Below, piece by piece: positions 20,929-31,991 of a stretch of DNA of 64,000 nucleotides. The notes below the pieces were generated by a model. That model worked only from the letters and a program-made list of their open reading frames with translations, was not told the DNA's origin and did not search any database. The position numbers were made by a program, and so were the translations under genes. Position 1 is the stretch's first letter. Every line of letters starts with the position of its first letter. Source of the DNA: Marvania coccoides (Eukaryota > Chlorophyta > Trebouxiophyceae > Chlorellales > Chlorellaceae); the NCBI GenBank assembly GCA_963854735.1, contig OY978097.1:1116001-1180000 (forward strand). Reading direction: 5' to 3'.

Positions 20929-22632
20929 TCACATTCCAAACATGCCGCCCATCATGCCGGCGGCGTATTGCATGGGCCTCACGTTGGGGTGCGGCGCGGC
21001 CCCAAACTGCGTGAACTGAGGCGTCATGTCCTCACCATTGAACCGAATGAAGGCGCCCTTGTTGCCCATCTGATCGCAGTAGTTGGGCGCAGAAAAGATG
21101 GTGCAGCAGTACCCGCCGTGCGCCAGTTCGTACCCCTCGTCCTTCACCTCGTGCGACCGCACCAGCAGCTGCAGCTGGTTCTCCTCCAGGTACCGCTTTG
21201 TCACGTCGGGCCCGAACGCCACCCCCACTCCGCGCTTGTTGGGGCTGGTGCCAGGCTCGTCTTGGGGGTCATTCCACAGGCACTCGCACATGGGGCCCTC
21301 GTCGGGAGGCTCCCGCGACCGGTCCAGCTTGCGCAGCGACGTGAGGTCGCCGCCCGCGCAGGTGGGGATGCCGCCGTGCACCACCATCACCTTGCCGCCC
21401 AGCACGTACGCAAGCGGCAGCGCACAGAACACCTCCCTGAAGATTTCCACCGCAGACTGCCCCAGCTTGGCCTTGACCTCGCCGTAGAACCCGTAGATTG
21501 TGTTCATGGACTTGCTCTCGTGGTTGCCTCGCGTGAGGTGCACCGCCGAGGGGTCCAGCGCCTTGAACGCCAGCAGCGTCAGAATCACCTCCACGCTCCA
21601 GCTGCCGCGGTCCACAAAGTCGCCGTTAAAGACGTAGGGGTTGGCCGCGGAGGGCAGCCCGTTGAGCTCAAAGATGCGCAGCAGGTCAAAAAACTGGCCG
21701 TGGGTGTCGCCACACACAGTGACGTGGCTGCCTGCGGGCACCGGCAGGTCCACCAAGGAGGGCAGCGCACGCAGCACGCGGTGCGCCTCCAGGCAGATTT
21801 GCATCACGAAGCGGCGGTGCACCATGCGCTGCACCCTGAACTCCTCTAGCATCGCCTGCACAAACTCCAACGTTAGCCGGTACCCTGTGGTGCCCTCCTC
21901 GCTGACTTCCATCCTGGGCCCCGTGTAGGCGGGCAGCACTTCGATGTCCTCCAGCTGCAGCGCGTCAATGGCAGAGGTGGAGTCCTCTGGCATGGCCAGC
22001 GCCTCCTCAAAGCGCACCCGCTTCAGCTCCTTCTCGGCCTCCGTCAGCTTGCGCCGCAGATCGGGGTCGCGCGGCGCCAGCCGGGCCGCCAAGCGGAAAT
22101 CGGACACCGCGTCGCGGAAGTGGCTGAGCGCAAAGGCAGCGTCGCCTCGGCGGTAGTACGCTTTGGCGTATTGGGCGTCCAGCTCCAGGGCTTTTGTGGC
22201 GTCGGCGATGGCGGAGCCAAAATTCTCCATGCGGATGTGGGCGGCGGCGCGGTTGGACCAGAAGACTGGGTTCTGGGGGTCGTGACTGATGGCTGCAGAG
22301 TAGCCGTCAACTGCCTGCCCATAATGGCGCTCTGCACGCAGGGAGGGAGGGGGGAGGGGGTGGTGGAGGGTTGAATGGCAATAAAATACGTGTATTGGGG
22401 AGCGCACGGTGCGTCTTTGCCGAGAGAGAAGGACGAGATGGGATGAAATTATGGAGCACACATATATATTGGTGAAACTGTGTCCGCAAGCAGATGCATG
22501 GGTGAATCGTGTTCATATTTAGCATTCGGGCTGACCTTTGAAGGCTGTATTTGCTGCGGTCTTGCATTTTTCAGCGAGAGATTTATGGTCTTCAAAATTT
22601 CCATTGGCCTCTGTGGCATGTTCCACTGCCAT
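20929..22632 (-). CDS. PP5: Serine/threonine protein phosphatase 5 (TPR-PP5)
   Basis: Two exons (22632-22536, 22331-20929) give 499 residues. Exon 1, read through a GTCAGC donor, supplies the start of the first TPR repeat; the joined sequence runs AANTAFKERHYGQAVDGYS. Residues 20-130 form three TPRs that bind Hsp90-type C termini and restrain the catalytic domain. The PPP metallophosphatase domain follows with GDTHGQ, GDFVDRG, GNHE and VVHGG, all metal or phosphate ligands in place. The tail is Met/Gly-rich (MMGGMFGM). Acts in the cytosol or nucleus on stress and light-signalling clients in plants; the exact role here is inferred. Divergent from SERF. Confidence 0.96.
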
Positions 22633-22856
22633 CGCGACCTTCTACGTCTGAAACAGCGATTTCAAAATAAAAAATACGCGTTTTGTAAGTGGGCGTCTCA
22701 TCTTTTTTTCCAAAATAAATTTTCCTTCGTCAAAACTTCTGGAGGACACTTAGATTCAGTTTTTTCTAAAGTTTGCAAAGAATAGTGCGACAAAGTGCAC
22801 TGAGGACGTCGAGGTGGCCTGCGAAGAGCTCCAGGAAGGCACAACTCAATTCAAAA
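22633..22856. promoter_or_regulatory. Shared divergent promoter region, PP5 / SERF
   Basis: A 224-bp AT-rich spacer between opposed start codons. No specific element recognised. Confidence 0.45.
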
Positions 22857-23214
22857 ATGGTGAGATTTTTGGTTTGTTGTTCGAGAATTTTTATGCAGCA
22901 TTGTCCCCGCCAAGGCGCTCATCTTGACAAATCCAACCATGCCTTGTTGGCTGACGCTCTGCAGACTCGTGGCAACCAGCGTGAGGTCGACCGGGCGAAG
23001 GCCGCGAAACGGGCAGAAAAGTCTGGCGCCAACAAGAAGGACGATGGCCTGACGCCCCTTCAGAGGAAGGAGAGGTGCGTCAAACAATAAGATCCACTCA
23101 AAATGCAGTTCCAGGAGCTTTTTCTCACGCTATTTTTCGAAGTGTTGCAGAGATGCCAAGGCTCTTGCCGAAAAATTGGCGAAGAAGGCAGCCGCCAAAG
23201 CTGAAGGAAAGTGA
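22857..23214 (+). CDS. SERF: SERF-family small basic protein
   Basis: Three exons (22857-22859, 22965-23074, 23151-23214) give 58 residues. The first coding exon is just the ATG. The product begins MTRGNQREVDRAKAAKR and has the KKDDGLTPLQRKERDA core of the SERF/4F5 family, ending in Lys/Ala-rich helix. SERF proteins are small, disordered, highly charged nuclear or cytosolic proteins that bind RNA and modify amyloid formation. The splice model is supported by exact restoration of the MTRGNQRE signature. It lies head-to-head with PP5 and tail-to-tail with MAEA. Confidence 0.93.
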
Positions 23215-23609
23215 CCGTATGCGGGGCTGGATGCTTTGGAAATGCAGTGTTCTACCAGATGCAGGAGCAGTGAATCCGCTCGTTGGCTGTTTCCCGCCCA
23301 CGCACATATGGAGTCACTTATTTCTATGCGCACTACTTTACCAACCTTGCCATGATTTCGTAGCCTTGTTATTCCCCACTTTAAGTTTTAGAGAGGGCAC
23401 ATTGCCCTTTTTCTTTCATTTTGTTTCGTCCGCTTGCGTAGTATTAAGGTCCCTTATTCTTATTCACAAGGCCCTTTATTCTTGCTTTCATATTTGTTAT
23501 CTTTCATCATTGCTTTTTAAAGGATGCGTACATCACAGCAGAGCCAGATAACAATAAATTTCTGCCCTTCCAATCAATTTACAACTCCTACGGAATAATA
23601 ATTTTAATA
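23215..23609. other. Convergent 3' spacer, SERF / MAEA
   Basis: T-rich and without a gene. It contains both 3' UTRs. Confidence 0.5.
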
Positions 23610-24863
23610 TTACATGATGAAGACCCGCCGCAGGTCGCCAAGGGTGTACGTGGCCCCTGTGTGCGGGCACGTAATCCGCCCCTCGTTGGCCTCCGCCATC
23701 GCCTCCAGCGCCGCTTGGCTGTAGACGTAGCCATTGGGCAGCGCCATTGGCGGGTTGTGCTCCGAGATGACCTCCCCAGACAGCGCACACAGCAGCTTTG
23801 AGTGCACGTGCTTGGCGAACGGCAGGTCTTGCGCTAGCCGCCGGAACGTGGGCAGGTGCAGCGGGTCGCGCGGGCCACAGCCTGGGCCCAAGCTGTTCTG
23901 AGTTTTCAGCGCTGACAGTCCTGCCTGCAGGTGGACCTCCAGCAGGGATGCAGGCGGCAGGGAGTGCAGCCGAAACAGCTCGGAGCGAAACAGCGCCATC
24001 AGTTCCTCCCACCGCTGCTCGGCCAGCAGCGCGGCGTAGGGAGCGCAGGCGGTGTCGGGGCGGAAGGCCAGCAGCGCCGCCGCCCGCTGCGTTTCCGCGG
24101 GGTACTGCTCCGCCCAGCGCGCCAAGTGCTGCTGTGCGTAGGCGATGGCCCCGCGCAGGTCCCCCGCCCTGGCCAGCTCCACAAACTCCTGCACTCGCAG
24201 CTGAAATTCCAGGGAGGAGCGCCCCTTTCGCAGCCGCGCAGCGTGGGCAGCACACCATTCCAGCGCCGCCCCGCACTCCCGCCGCCGCAGGCTCTCCAGC
24301 ACGGGCTGCGCCGCCCTGAAAATGTGCAGATCGGTGAGGTCTGCGGCGCCTTCTTGGTGCGCCAGCTGCGTGGCAGCTTCCAGGTAGCCGCAGCGCAGCA
24401 TGTGGTCCACCAGCAGGCGGGACATGCGGCGGCGGTTCCAGTCAATGTGGGCGTCGCGCGCGGGGCGGCCCAGCGCTTGCAGGTGCTCCAGGCGGGCGCG
24501 GCAGCGTTGGGCATCATCGCGCTCCGCCCCGCCGGCATCGTCCAGCTTGCGTTTCAGGCGCTGCAGGCTGCGCATGGCCTCTTCTAGGCGGTGGATCGCC
24601 AGGGCACGCAGCGCGGGGGGCTTGGCTGCCTCGTTGAGCTGTGCCAGGGTGTCCTTGAGCTGGTCGATAGCATACTTCCTTTCTCTGGTCGTGCGCTTCA
24701 ACGACTCAAACGGTACCTGTGTGGGACGAAGAAGGGGTGACGAGGCATCATTTCGGGGGATGTCGGGTTTTAAATTAATAAAACAAACATTTTCTTATTT
24801 TTTTATTCTGACTTTGATCGCGGTGCTTTCAATGACCAGAGCGGGCTCGACAGCGCTCGACAT
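23610..24863 (-). CDS. MAEA: MAEA/Fyv10-type RING subunit of the GID/CTLH ubiquitin ligase
   Basis: Two exons (24863-24813, 24716-23610) give 385 residues. Exon 1 encodes only 17 residues and ends at a GTCAGA donor; the join reads STAIKVPFESLKRTTRE, matching the conserved VPxExL start of the family. In order there are a helical N-terminal region, LisH (MSRLLVDHMLRCGYLEAATQL), CTLH (CGAALEWCAAHAARLRK), CRA, and the degenerate Gid-type RING: LLCALSGEVISEHNPPMALP and ITCPHTGATYTLGDL. In yeast and animals this complex ubiquitinates gluconeogenic and other proteins. The substrate here is unknown. Confidence 0.95.
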
Positions 24864-25166
24864 CACGCGCACAGCTGCCCAAGTTGTGTGTTAAAAAGCA
24901 TTCGACAGGCTGCATGGCCATGGAGAAAATAGGAAGTAAAAAAAACCAAAAGAAAAACAGCGAAAATTTTGGTTTTCACATTTTGGTTTTCACAGCTAAA
25001 TACTTAAATTTAATTTAATAGTAGTGGGTGAATCGCAGCTGGCGAGGCATCTTCCCACACCAGAGCGAAAAAATAGGAATACGTCTTGCTGCTTGATCTA
25101 ACCGCTTCAATTCGACGCAGCACTCTTAATAGCAATTGGCAGTCTAGATAAATATATATTGGTGGA
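24864..25166. promoter_or_regulatory. Shared divergent promoter region, MAEA / TM9SF
   Basis: A 303-bp AT-rich spacer. Short A-rich runs repeat (AAATTTTGGTTTTCACA at about 24964 and a partial copy right after it); no named element. Confidence 0.45.
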
Positions 25167-27902
25167 ATGAATAGTGGCAGGTGGCTGGAGGCCGCGGTGG
25201 CCTTGCTGCTGGTGCAGTTTGCCACGGCTTATTACCTTCCTGGCACATACCCCCAGGAATTCAAGATCGGAGACACACTAGCTGGTGAGAGAGAGAGTGC
25301 CGATGAACGTTGTATGCGATCGGGGCCAGCCCTTTTGCAATTGTATTTTCCCCCCACATTCATCCTCCATCTCTCATCTTCCCCTCATAATCACCATCAT
25401 TTGTCGGGCACCCACCCTTCGTAATTGGCTCAATTGACGATTGCATTGTTGTATTTCCGGTTCTTGGTCTCTTGAGCCCTTTCAAGCCTCCACATAAACC
25501 TTTTCACCGCCCCCACGCCCTGAAAACATATTTAACAACCCTTTGCCTCTGCCGCCCCTGATCAAACCTCCTTCGTTCGTAAATTAGTTCGTATTGACAT
25601 AGCTCACTGACCCCTCCCCTCCTTTATCATTGTTTCGTTTTGTGCAGTGGAGGCCAACTCCCTTGTTTCATCGGAGACTGAGCTGCCCTTTGACTACTAC
25701 TCCATGCCCTTCTGCAAGCCCGACGAGGGCGTGAAGAAGGCGTCTGGCACCATCAACCCCGGCACTATCTTGATGGGCATTCGGATCGAAAACTCGCCCT
25801 ACAACTTCTCCATGATGGTACGTTGAGAATAGGTGTAGCAAGCTTTGCGATGCAGCGGAGGGGGTTGTAGCACCAGCGTGCTATTCGCACGTGGCGGCAT
25901 TCTTGGTGGGGGAGATTGCATCAAAGCAGCATTCGTATTGCTATAAGGATGTTGCCGCACCTGCTTCTTCTCACCCTTGTCTCTCGCATAACTCCCATAT
26001 TTTTTCAGGTCGACGCCAAGGCTCAGCCCGTGTGCAAGAGCAAGGAGTACCCCGACTTCGCCTTCCCCGCCCTCTCCAAGGGCCAGGCCAAGAACCTGAA
26101 GGATAAGATAAAGAACCAGTACCGCGTGCGCCTCATCCTGGACAACCTACCCATAACCACCTACGACTTGGAGCAGGACCCCGAGAGCGTGCGCCCCGGG
26201 TTTGAGGTGGGCTACAAGTCTGGCGACAAGTACTTCGTGAATAACCACCTCATGTTCAAGGTGCTCGTGCACGAGTCAAACGGCCAGTACGCGCGTGCAG
26301 CCAAGGGCAAGGGCTCCCTGGAAGCCGCCGCCGCCGCGGAGGTGTCCGGCCGGCGCCTGCTGCTGGGCAAGAAGGCCGCCAAGAAGGCTGCCCCCGTGCC
26401 GTACACTGGCGAGAAGATGTACATGGTCGTGGGATTCGAGGTGGTGGCCTGCTCCATCAAGCGCACCCCTGGGGAGGCCCTCCGCAACATCCCCTGCCCC
26501 TCCTCCCCCGAGGACGCCGCCGCCCCGCCCGCCCAGGAGGCGAAGGAGGGCGCCCGCGTGGTATACACGTATGACGTGTACTGGGACACCTCGGACATCA
26601 CCTGGGCCTCCCGCTGGGACGCCTACCTGCGCATGCCCGGCGGCCGCGTGCACTGGTTCTCCATCCTCAACTCCCTGATGGTTGTGGTGGTGATGAGCTT
26701 CATTGTCGCCATGATCATGATGCGCACAATCCGCCGCGACCTGCAGCGCTACGAGCAGCTGCTGGTGGACGGCAACCCCAACCAGGACCAGGAGGAGAGC
26801 GGTTGGAAGATGGTCAGCGGAGATGTCTTCAGGGCGCCCTCCGACGTTCTTGCCCTGGCTGTGCACGTCGGCAGCGGCGTCCAGATCCTGGCCTCTGCAA
26901 CCGTCACCCTGCTGTTCGCCACCCTGGGCTTCCTGTCCCCCGCCTCCCGTGGTTCCCTCCTCACAGCCGCCCTGGTGATGTACCTGCTCATGAGCGTGGC
27001 TGCCGGCTTCTCTGCGGTGTGGCTGTGGGGCGCAGTCAACCGCTCCTTCGACGGGTGGTACAAGGTGTGCTGGCGCGTGGCATGCTTCTTCCCGGGCGTG
27101 TCCGTGGCGCTGCTCACCTCCCTCAATACGTTTCTGTGGGCCACCGGCTCTTCGGGCGCAATCCCGCTCGGCTTCTTCTTCTCCGTCATCTTCCTGTGGC
27201 TCATCATCTCCATCCCCCTGGCCTACGCCGGCGGCGTGGTGGCCTCCCGCCGCGAGATCTCGCCATACCCCACCCGCACCAACCAGATCCCCCGCCACAT
27301 CCCGGCTCCCCACTGGGCTTCTCACCCGCTGGTGCTCTTCCTGGCCGCCGGCCTGCTCCCCTTCGGCACCATCTTCGTGGAGCTGTACTTTGCGATGACC
27401 TCCATGTGGCAGGGCTACTTTTACTACATCTTCGGATTCCTTTTCCTGGTGGCACTGCTCACTGTGGTCATCACTGTTGAGGTTTCCATCGTGTGCACCT
27501 ACGTGCAGCTCTGCGCCGAGGACTACCTGTGGTGGTGGAGATCCTTCCAGCGTGGGGGCTCCATCGCCCTCTACGTGCTGCTCTACTCATGTGCGCTTTG
27601 ACGTGTTTTTATAATATTATTATGTATTGATGCTTGGTTTTTTTAGTAATTTATCTGCTCACCTGTCTCTCAAGCATACCTAATCGGAACAGCTATTAAC
27701 ACATATTTCTTTCGCCTCCTTGTGTGCAGTCGGTTTCCTGTTCAACACCCTGCACAACCTGTCGGGCTTCCTGCCGGTGGTTCTGTACCTGTCGTACACG
27801 ACGCTTATGTCTTGGTGCCTGTTCCTGGCCATGGGCACCATCGGCTTCCTTTCTTCTTACATTTTCACCGTGAAGATTTTCGAAGCCGTGAAGGCCGACT
27901 GA
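25167..27902 (+). CDS. TM9SF: Transmembrane 9 superfamily protein (nonaspanin/EMP70)
   Basis: Four exons (25167-25284, 25648-25817, 26009-27590, 27730-27902) give 680 residues. A signal peptide (AAVALLLVQFATAYYLPGTY) is followed by the luminal domain with LPFDYYSMPFCKP, then nine membrane helices starting near residue 300, including the conserved RRDLQRYEQ loop and YPTRTNQIPR. The end is VKAD, matching the KxD/E COPI-retrieval signal of the family. The protein resides in the Golgi and endosomes and acts in cargo sorting. An Ala/Lys-rich insertion (residues about 190-230) in the luminal domain is longer than in most relatives. Intron 1 is 363 bp. Confidence 0.96.
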
Positions 27903-28673
27903 GCTCACCAATTGATTTGAAACAGTGGTTTTTTCCCCATTAACCTTACAGATAGGCTACTTTTTTGCTTTAATCAGTACCAGATTATCAGAACAATATT
28001 TTTTTTCCGAAGAAGAAGAAAGGGGATTCTCTTTCCTGCTGTGCATGTCAACAATTGAAGAAGAGAAAAGTGGATTTCAATTATTATTTGTTCTTGTCAC
28101 AAAATATAAACACACAATGTGACATGGGAAAAAGCCACTGGACAACTTTCGAATGAGAGTCCCCCAGTGCCGGCACAGAAAACTTCGGCACACACATAGG
28201 GATCCTCTCAACAGTCATTCTGGGCCCAGGCGGCGATCAAGATGCTGCATAATGTACTACATGCGCAGGAAACCATGTGCTACATGAGCTGTCCCACGCG
28301 CTTTTACTCGCTGGCCTCTGTTCTGAAGGCATCGTCTGAACATGCTGGGTCCCAAGCTATTGAACAAAAACCCTCCGACAAAGAAATGCTAGAGAAGGCG
28401 CATAGCTTTCCATGCAGGCGTGCAGCGCCTCCAGCCATGAAGCATGAAAAGGAAGAGCTTGCAGCTTGTCTGACTTCAAATATGGTGGAGAATGCCGGCA
28501 GAGTAGAACTCTCTCTTCAGCATTTGCGTTTATAATAAAGTATATCACCATCTTCACTGTTTGTTTCCTTCACTTGTGCAGCGATATTTGAATATTTTAA
28601 AAGATGTTTCACAGGATTTTTTCACTAGAAAAATAGCATGTAGAATTACCATCCACGGGGATAAATCCGATTA
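27903..28673. other. Spacer between TM9SF and the VPS39-family gene
   Basis: AT-rich. One 97-codon frame at 28242-28535 exists on the + strand, but it is AT-coding-biased, has no recognisable domain and no homologue that I recognise, so I do not call it. The region holds the TM9SF 3' UTR and the VPS39-family promoter. Confidence 0.45.
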
Positions 28674-31600
28674 ATGGATCAGTCACGTCGTAAAATATTT
28701 AATGCATCGCTCGTGATCGACCGAAAAGCTCAGATCACGTCCGTGGCAATCGATCACGAGGGCAGCAGAGTATTCCTAGGCTTAGAGGATGGCATGCTGG
28801 AAGAATACAGTCTGGAGGTAACTGGGATTGGCGCGATGGCCTCCCTGACCGCGCGCAAGCCCATTATTGCCAAGGTGAGAGCTGGATAAATGAAACAATC
28901 CACCGCCTCGTCAGCAATGCCTTTTTGCCCCCAGCCCAATGGAATTTTAACCCTCGCACCTTTTCACATACCTGCAGCGTCCCATTCTTTGCATCCTCCC
29001 CGCCACCCCAGCTACCTGCTTGGCTGTCCTCGCTGGTGATGCTGCTCTGCGCTTTGTTCACTCAGACACGCTGGAAAGCAAGGTCATGCACAAGGGACCA
29101 GTGCTGGCAGCCGCAGTCTCCCTACTGTCAGATAAGCGGCTGCCCAGGATCGCCATCGCCACGCGAACTGGGATTGGCAGGGCAGTCAAAGCGGCAGCGT
29201 TTGAAATTCTGCCAGCCGGCGGAAAAGTGGCTGGCTGGCGGCCTCTATGGGAGATCGACCTCCCGCCAGCGCCTGGGGCGATGTGCCTTGCCTGGGCAGG
29301 GGACAGCCTGGTAGTTGGGCTGGGGCAGCGATATTTGTTGGCCATGAGGAGCGGCAGCAGCGGCAAGTGCACGTGGCGGGAGCTTTTTAGCGTGGAGGAA
29401 GGAGGAGCGGTGGCTGCTGTGTCTCTCCCACGTCAGGGGTGCGTTTTCCTCTCCGCTGGGCCAGTGGGGGTGGTGGTAAACCCTGCTGGGGAGCCAGTGG
29501 GCAATCCCCCGCATTTGCAAGATTTGCCTGCTGTGCGTGCATTGGCCAGCGGCGCAGGCACAGCAGCGGTAGTATGCGAAGACGGGATGCACATTCTCGA
29601 CCCTGCAAGCGGTACTGAGGTACAATTATTGGGGTACGGTGACGGTGCAACCCCCATCCCTGGGCAGCCTCTCAGAGCAGCGGGAGGGGGCGCGCCGCAG
29701 TCTGAGACAGTGGTGGTTTCTGGGAGGCACAAGGTGTGGGCTCTCACTCCCGTCCCTCCCGCAGACCAGGCGAGGGAGCTGCTGCAGCGTAGAGAGTACA
29801 CGGGTGCAGCGGTGCTGGCATCAGCAGGAGCTGCCCGAGGGGAGCCGTGGGCGGAGGAGGCGTTTGCCCAAGCTGCGCTGCTCTTGATGCATGGTAAGAT
29901 ACACATTTTATTCTTATTTTAAAGAATTTATCATACTTCCCTTCATGAATCCAAATTTCACGTTTTTCTCGTCACTCTGTGCAGATGGTCGGTTTTCCGA
30001 GGCAATGGACGCGCTTGACAAGTCCCCCCCCGCGGTGTTTCAGCCTTCCGAGCTGTTTCCTCTGTTCCCTGAGCACAATGGGGGACGGCCTGCGGCGTCA
30101 CAAGAAAATACGGCCCAACAGCCGCAGCACTGGGGGCTGCACCCACCGCTTGAAGCAGTCGACGCCATGATTGCGCGTGCCCCCGTGCTACGGGACGATG
30201 TCAGAAGTCTGGATGCTGCAGTGAGGGGCGCAAAGCAGGCGGTAGTGCATTATCTATTCAGGGCAAGTTTTTTTTTGAACGCTTATTCCCGCCCGCGCCC
30301 CCCCCCCCCCCCCCTTTTTTAATTGTTAAAATGTTGAAGCTTACTGCATGCACATTTCATACTTAAAATGAGCAAATCTCGTCCTTTACCTGCGTATTCT
30401 CCAACCCTTATCGACAGGCGCGAGGATTACCCAACATTGCTGCTCCAGAGGGCGTCGACACGCTGCTCATGCATCTTCTGCTGGATCTGGAAGCAGCCGA
30501 AGAAGCCGCAGCGTTCGCTGCTTCCCCCAATGCGGTAGCATGCGTCCAGGTGGCCGATCGGTTGCTGTCAGCAGGCTGGCTTCACTCTCTCGCCACGCTC
30601 CACGCTGCAGAAGGCGACGCTGAGCCTGCTTTGCGAATATGGCAGTCGGTGGCGTCGGCAGACGAGGCCGCAGCATCCCCACGCAGCGCCCAGGAGCGCA
30701 AAGAAGCGCTGGAAGGGGCCGCTGCTCTGATGAAGAGTGAGACCAGCTGTCCCGCAGACCTGGCGCTCTCTTTCTTTCCTTGGCTGCTTTCTTCCGCTCC
30801 AAAAGAAGCGGACAAGGTGCTGGTGTCACGCGCAGACCTCCCACACGCGCAGGTTCTCCCTTTGCTGCCTGTAGGCCACTCCACGCGATGGCGATACCTT
30901 TCGCACATCACGGCTCGCGGCTGTCAGGAAGAAAGCGTGCACACCGAGCTGGCGGCGTCGCTGGTGGCCGCAGTCTTTCAAGCCGCCCCCCACCTGGCCC
31001 AGCAGCAGCATGCACTGCAAGAGCAGCTGCACCGCCCAGCCCCGTTGCCTGCCAGCCTGCCGGCTGCAGCAGCGCAGGTCAGCGTGGCTGCCCTGGTCAG
31101 CGGGGGACGGCGGCCTGACCCCGATAGCGCTGCCGACGAGGCTGAGGCCCTGCGGCTGCGGTTGCGCCTTCATTTGGAGTCATCATCCCTGTGGGACCCT
31201 TCCCAAGTGATGGCAGGCCTACAGGGCTCTGCCTTACTAGAAGAGACAGTGATGGTACACTGGCGACGGGGCGACCATGAGGCAGCTTTGAGGGTGTTGG
31301 CGTTGACTCTGCGAGACCTGGGGGCAGCGGTGGGCTACGCTGCAGCGTGTCTGCCAGCTGCTGAGCACTCCCTCGTGCTGCGGCTGGTGCTGAGCCCGGG
31401 GGGCAGTGACGAGCCGCGGTGGGAGGACGCCTGCCGCGTCGTGGCGGCGCTGGGGGCGTCGTTGGACCCTCTGGAGGTGGTTGAAGCAGCGCCTGGGTCA
31501 ATGCCGTTGGTTGCCGCAATGGCGATGGTGGGGCCTTTGATACGGGAAAGAGGCCACCGCAGGAGGGCAGGGCAGATCACAGCTGCGCTGCACCGCGGGC

Positions 31601-31788
31601 AGGTGACGTCCCGCGCTGCGCGGCAGGCGGCAGCGGAGGGCCAAAAGGTTGTCGTGGACGACGGCCGTGCCTGCCCCAAATGCCACCTGAGAATAGGAGG
31701 GAAAGTGTTTGTGGTGGTGCCTGGAGAAGGAGGGGAAGGGGAGCCGCAGAGCGTGTTGTGTCTGAGCTGCTGGAAGCGCCCACAATGA
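28674..31788 (+). CDS. VPS39/TGFBRAP1 (VPS3)-family tethering-complex subunit
   Basis: Four exons (28674-28874, 28978-29893, 29985-30262, 30418-31788) give 921 residues. The N-terminal third is a CNH beta-propeller (ITSVAIDHEGSRVFLGLEDG; ARKPIIAKRPIL). The middle and C-terminal parts are helical clathrin-heavy-chain-like repeats. The end carries a zinc-knuckle, CPKCHLRIGGKVFVVVP...CLSCW, shared by VPS39 and TGFBRAP1. These proteins are HOPS or CORVET subunits that tether vacuolar or endosomal membranes with Rab7 or Rab5; a Rab7 gene lies two genes away, which is probably chance. I cannot decide between VPS39 and VPS3. Intron 3 has a GC donor (GCAAGT) and contains a 16-base C run; only this donor keeps the frame. 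Confidence 0.85.
30299..30314. repeat. Poly-C run inside an intron
   Basis: Sixteen consecutive C residues, followed by a T run, inside the GC-AG intron of the VPS39-family gene. Confidence 0.9.
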
Positions 31789-31991
31789 GCAGCGGCAGCC
31801 GGCAGCGCTTCTAATTTTTAGCGAATGGGTTTTATAATATGAATGCAAGTTTTGTGATATGTGGTGTAATACTCTCTGTTTAAACATGTGTGTATACATA
31901 TGTGACTACTATATAAAATTTGAAAGAAAACAAATTGAAGGTCGAAAATATCCCTGTCGTTACTTGTACATTGAAGTCCACTGCATTAGCT

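Noticed and set aside
20968..21849. 293-codon open frame antisense to PP5
   Set aside because: Shadow frame; its composition mirrors the PP5 codons.
26276..27325. 349-codon open frame antisense to the TM9SF gene
   Set aside because: His/Gly/Gln-rich shadow of a GC-rich exon; the sense frame is a clear TM9SF protein.
28242..28535. 97-codon open frame between TM9SF and the VPS39-family gene
   Set aside because: AT-biased codons, no domain, no splice partners and no resemblance to any family; likely 3' UTR.
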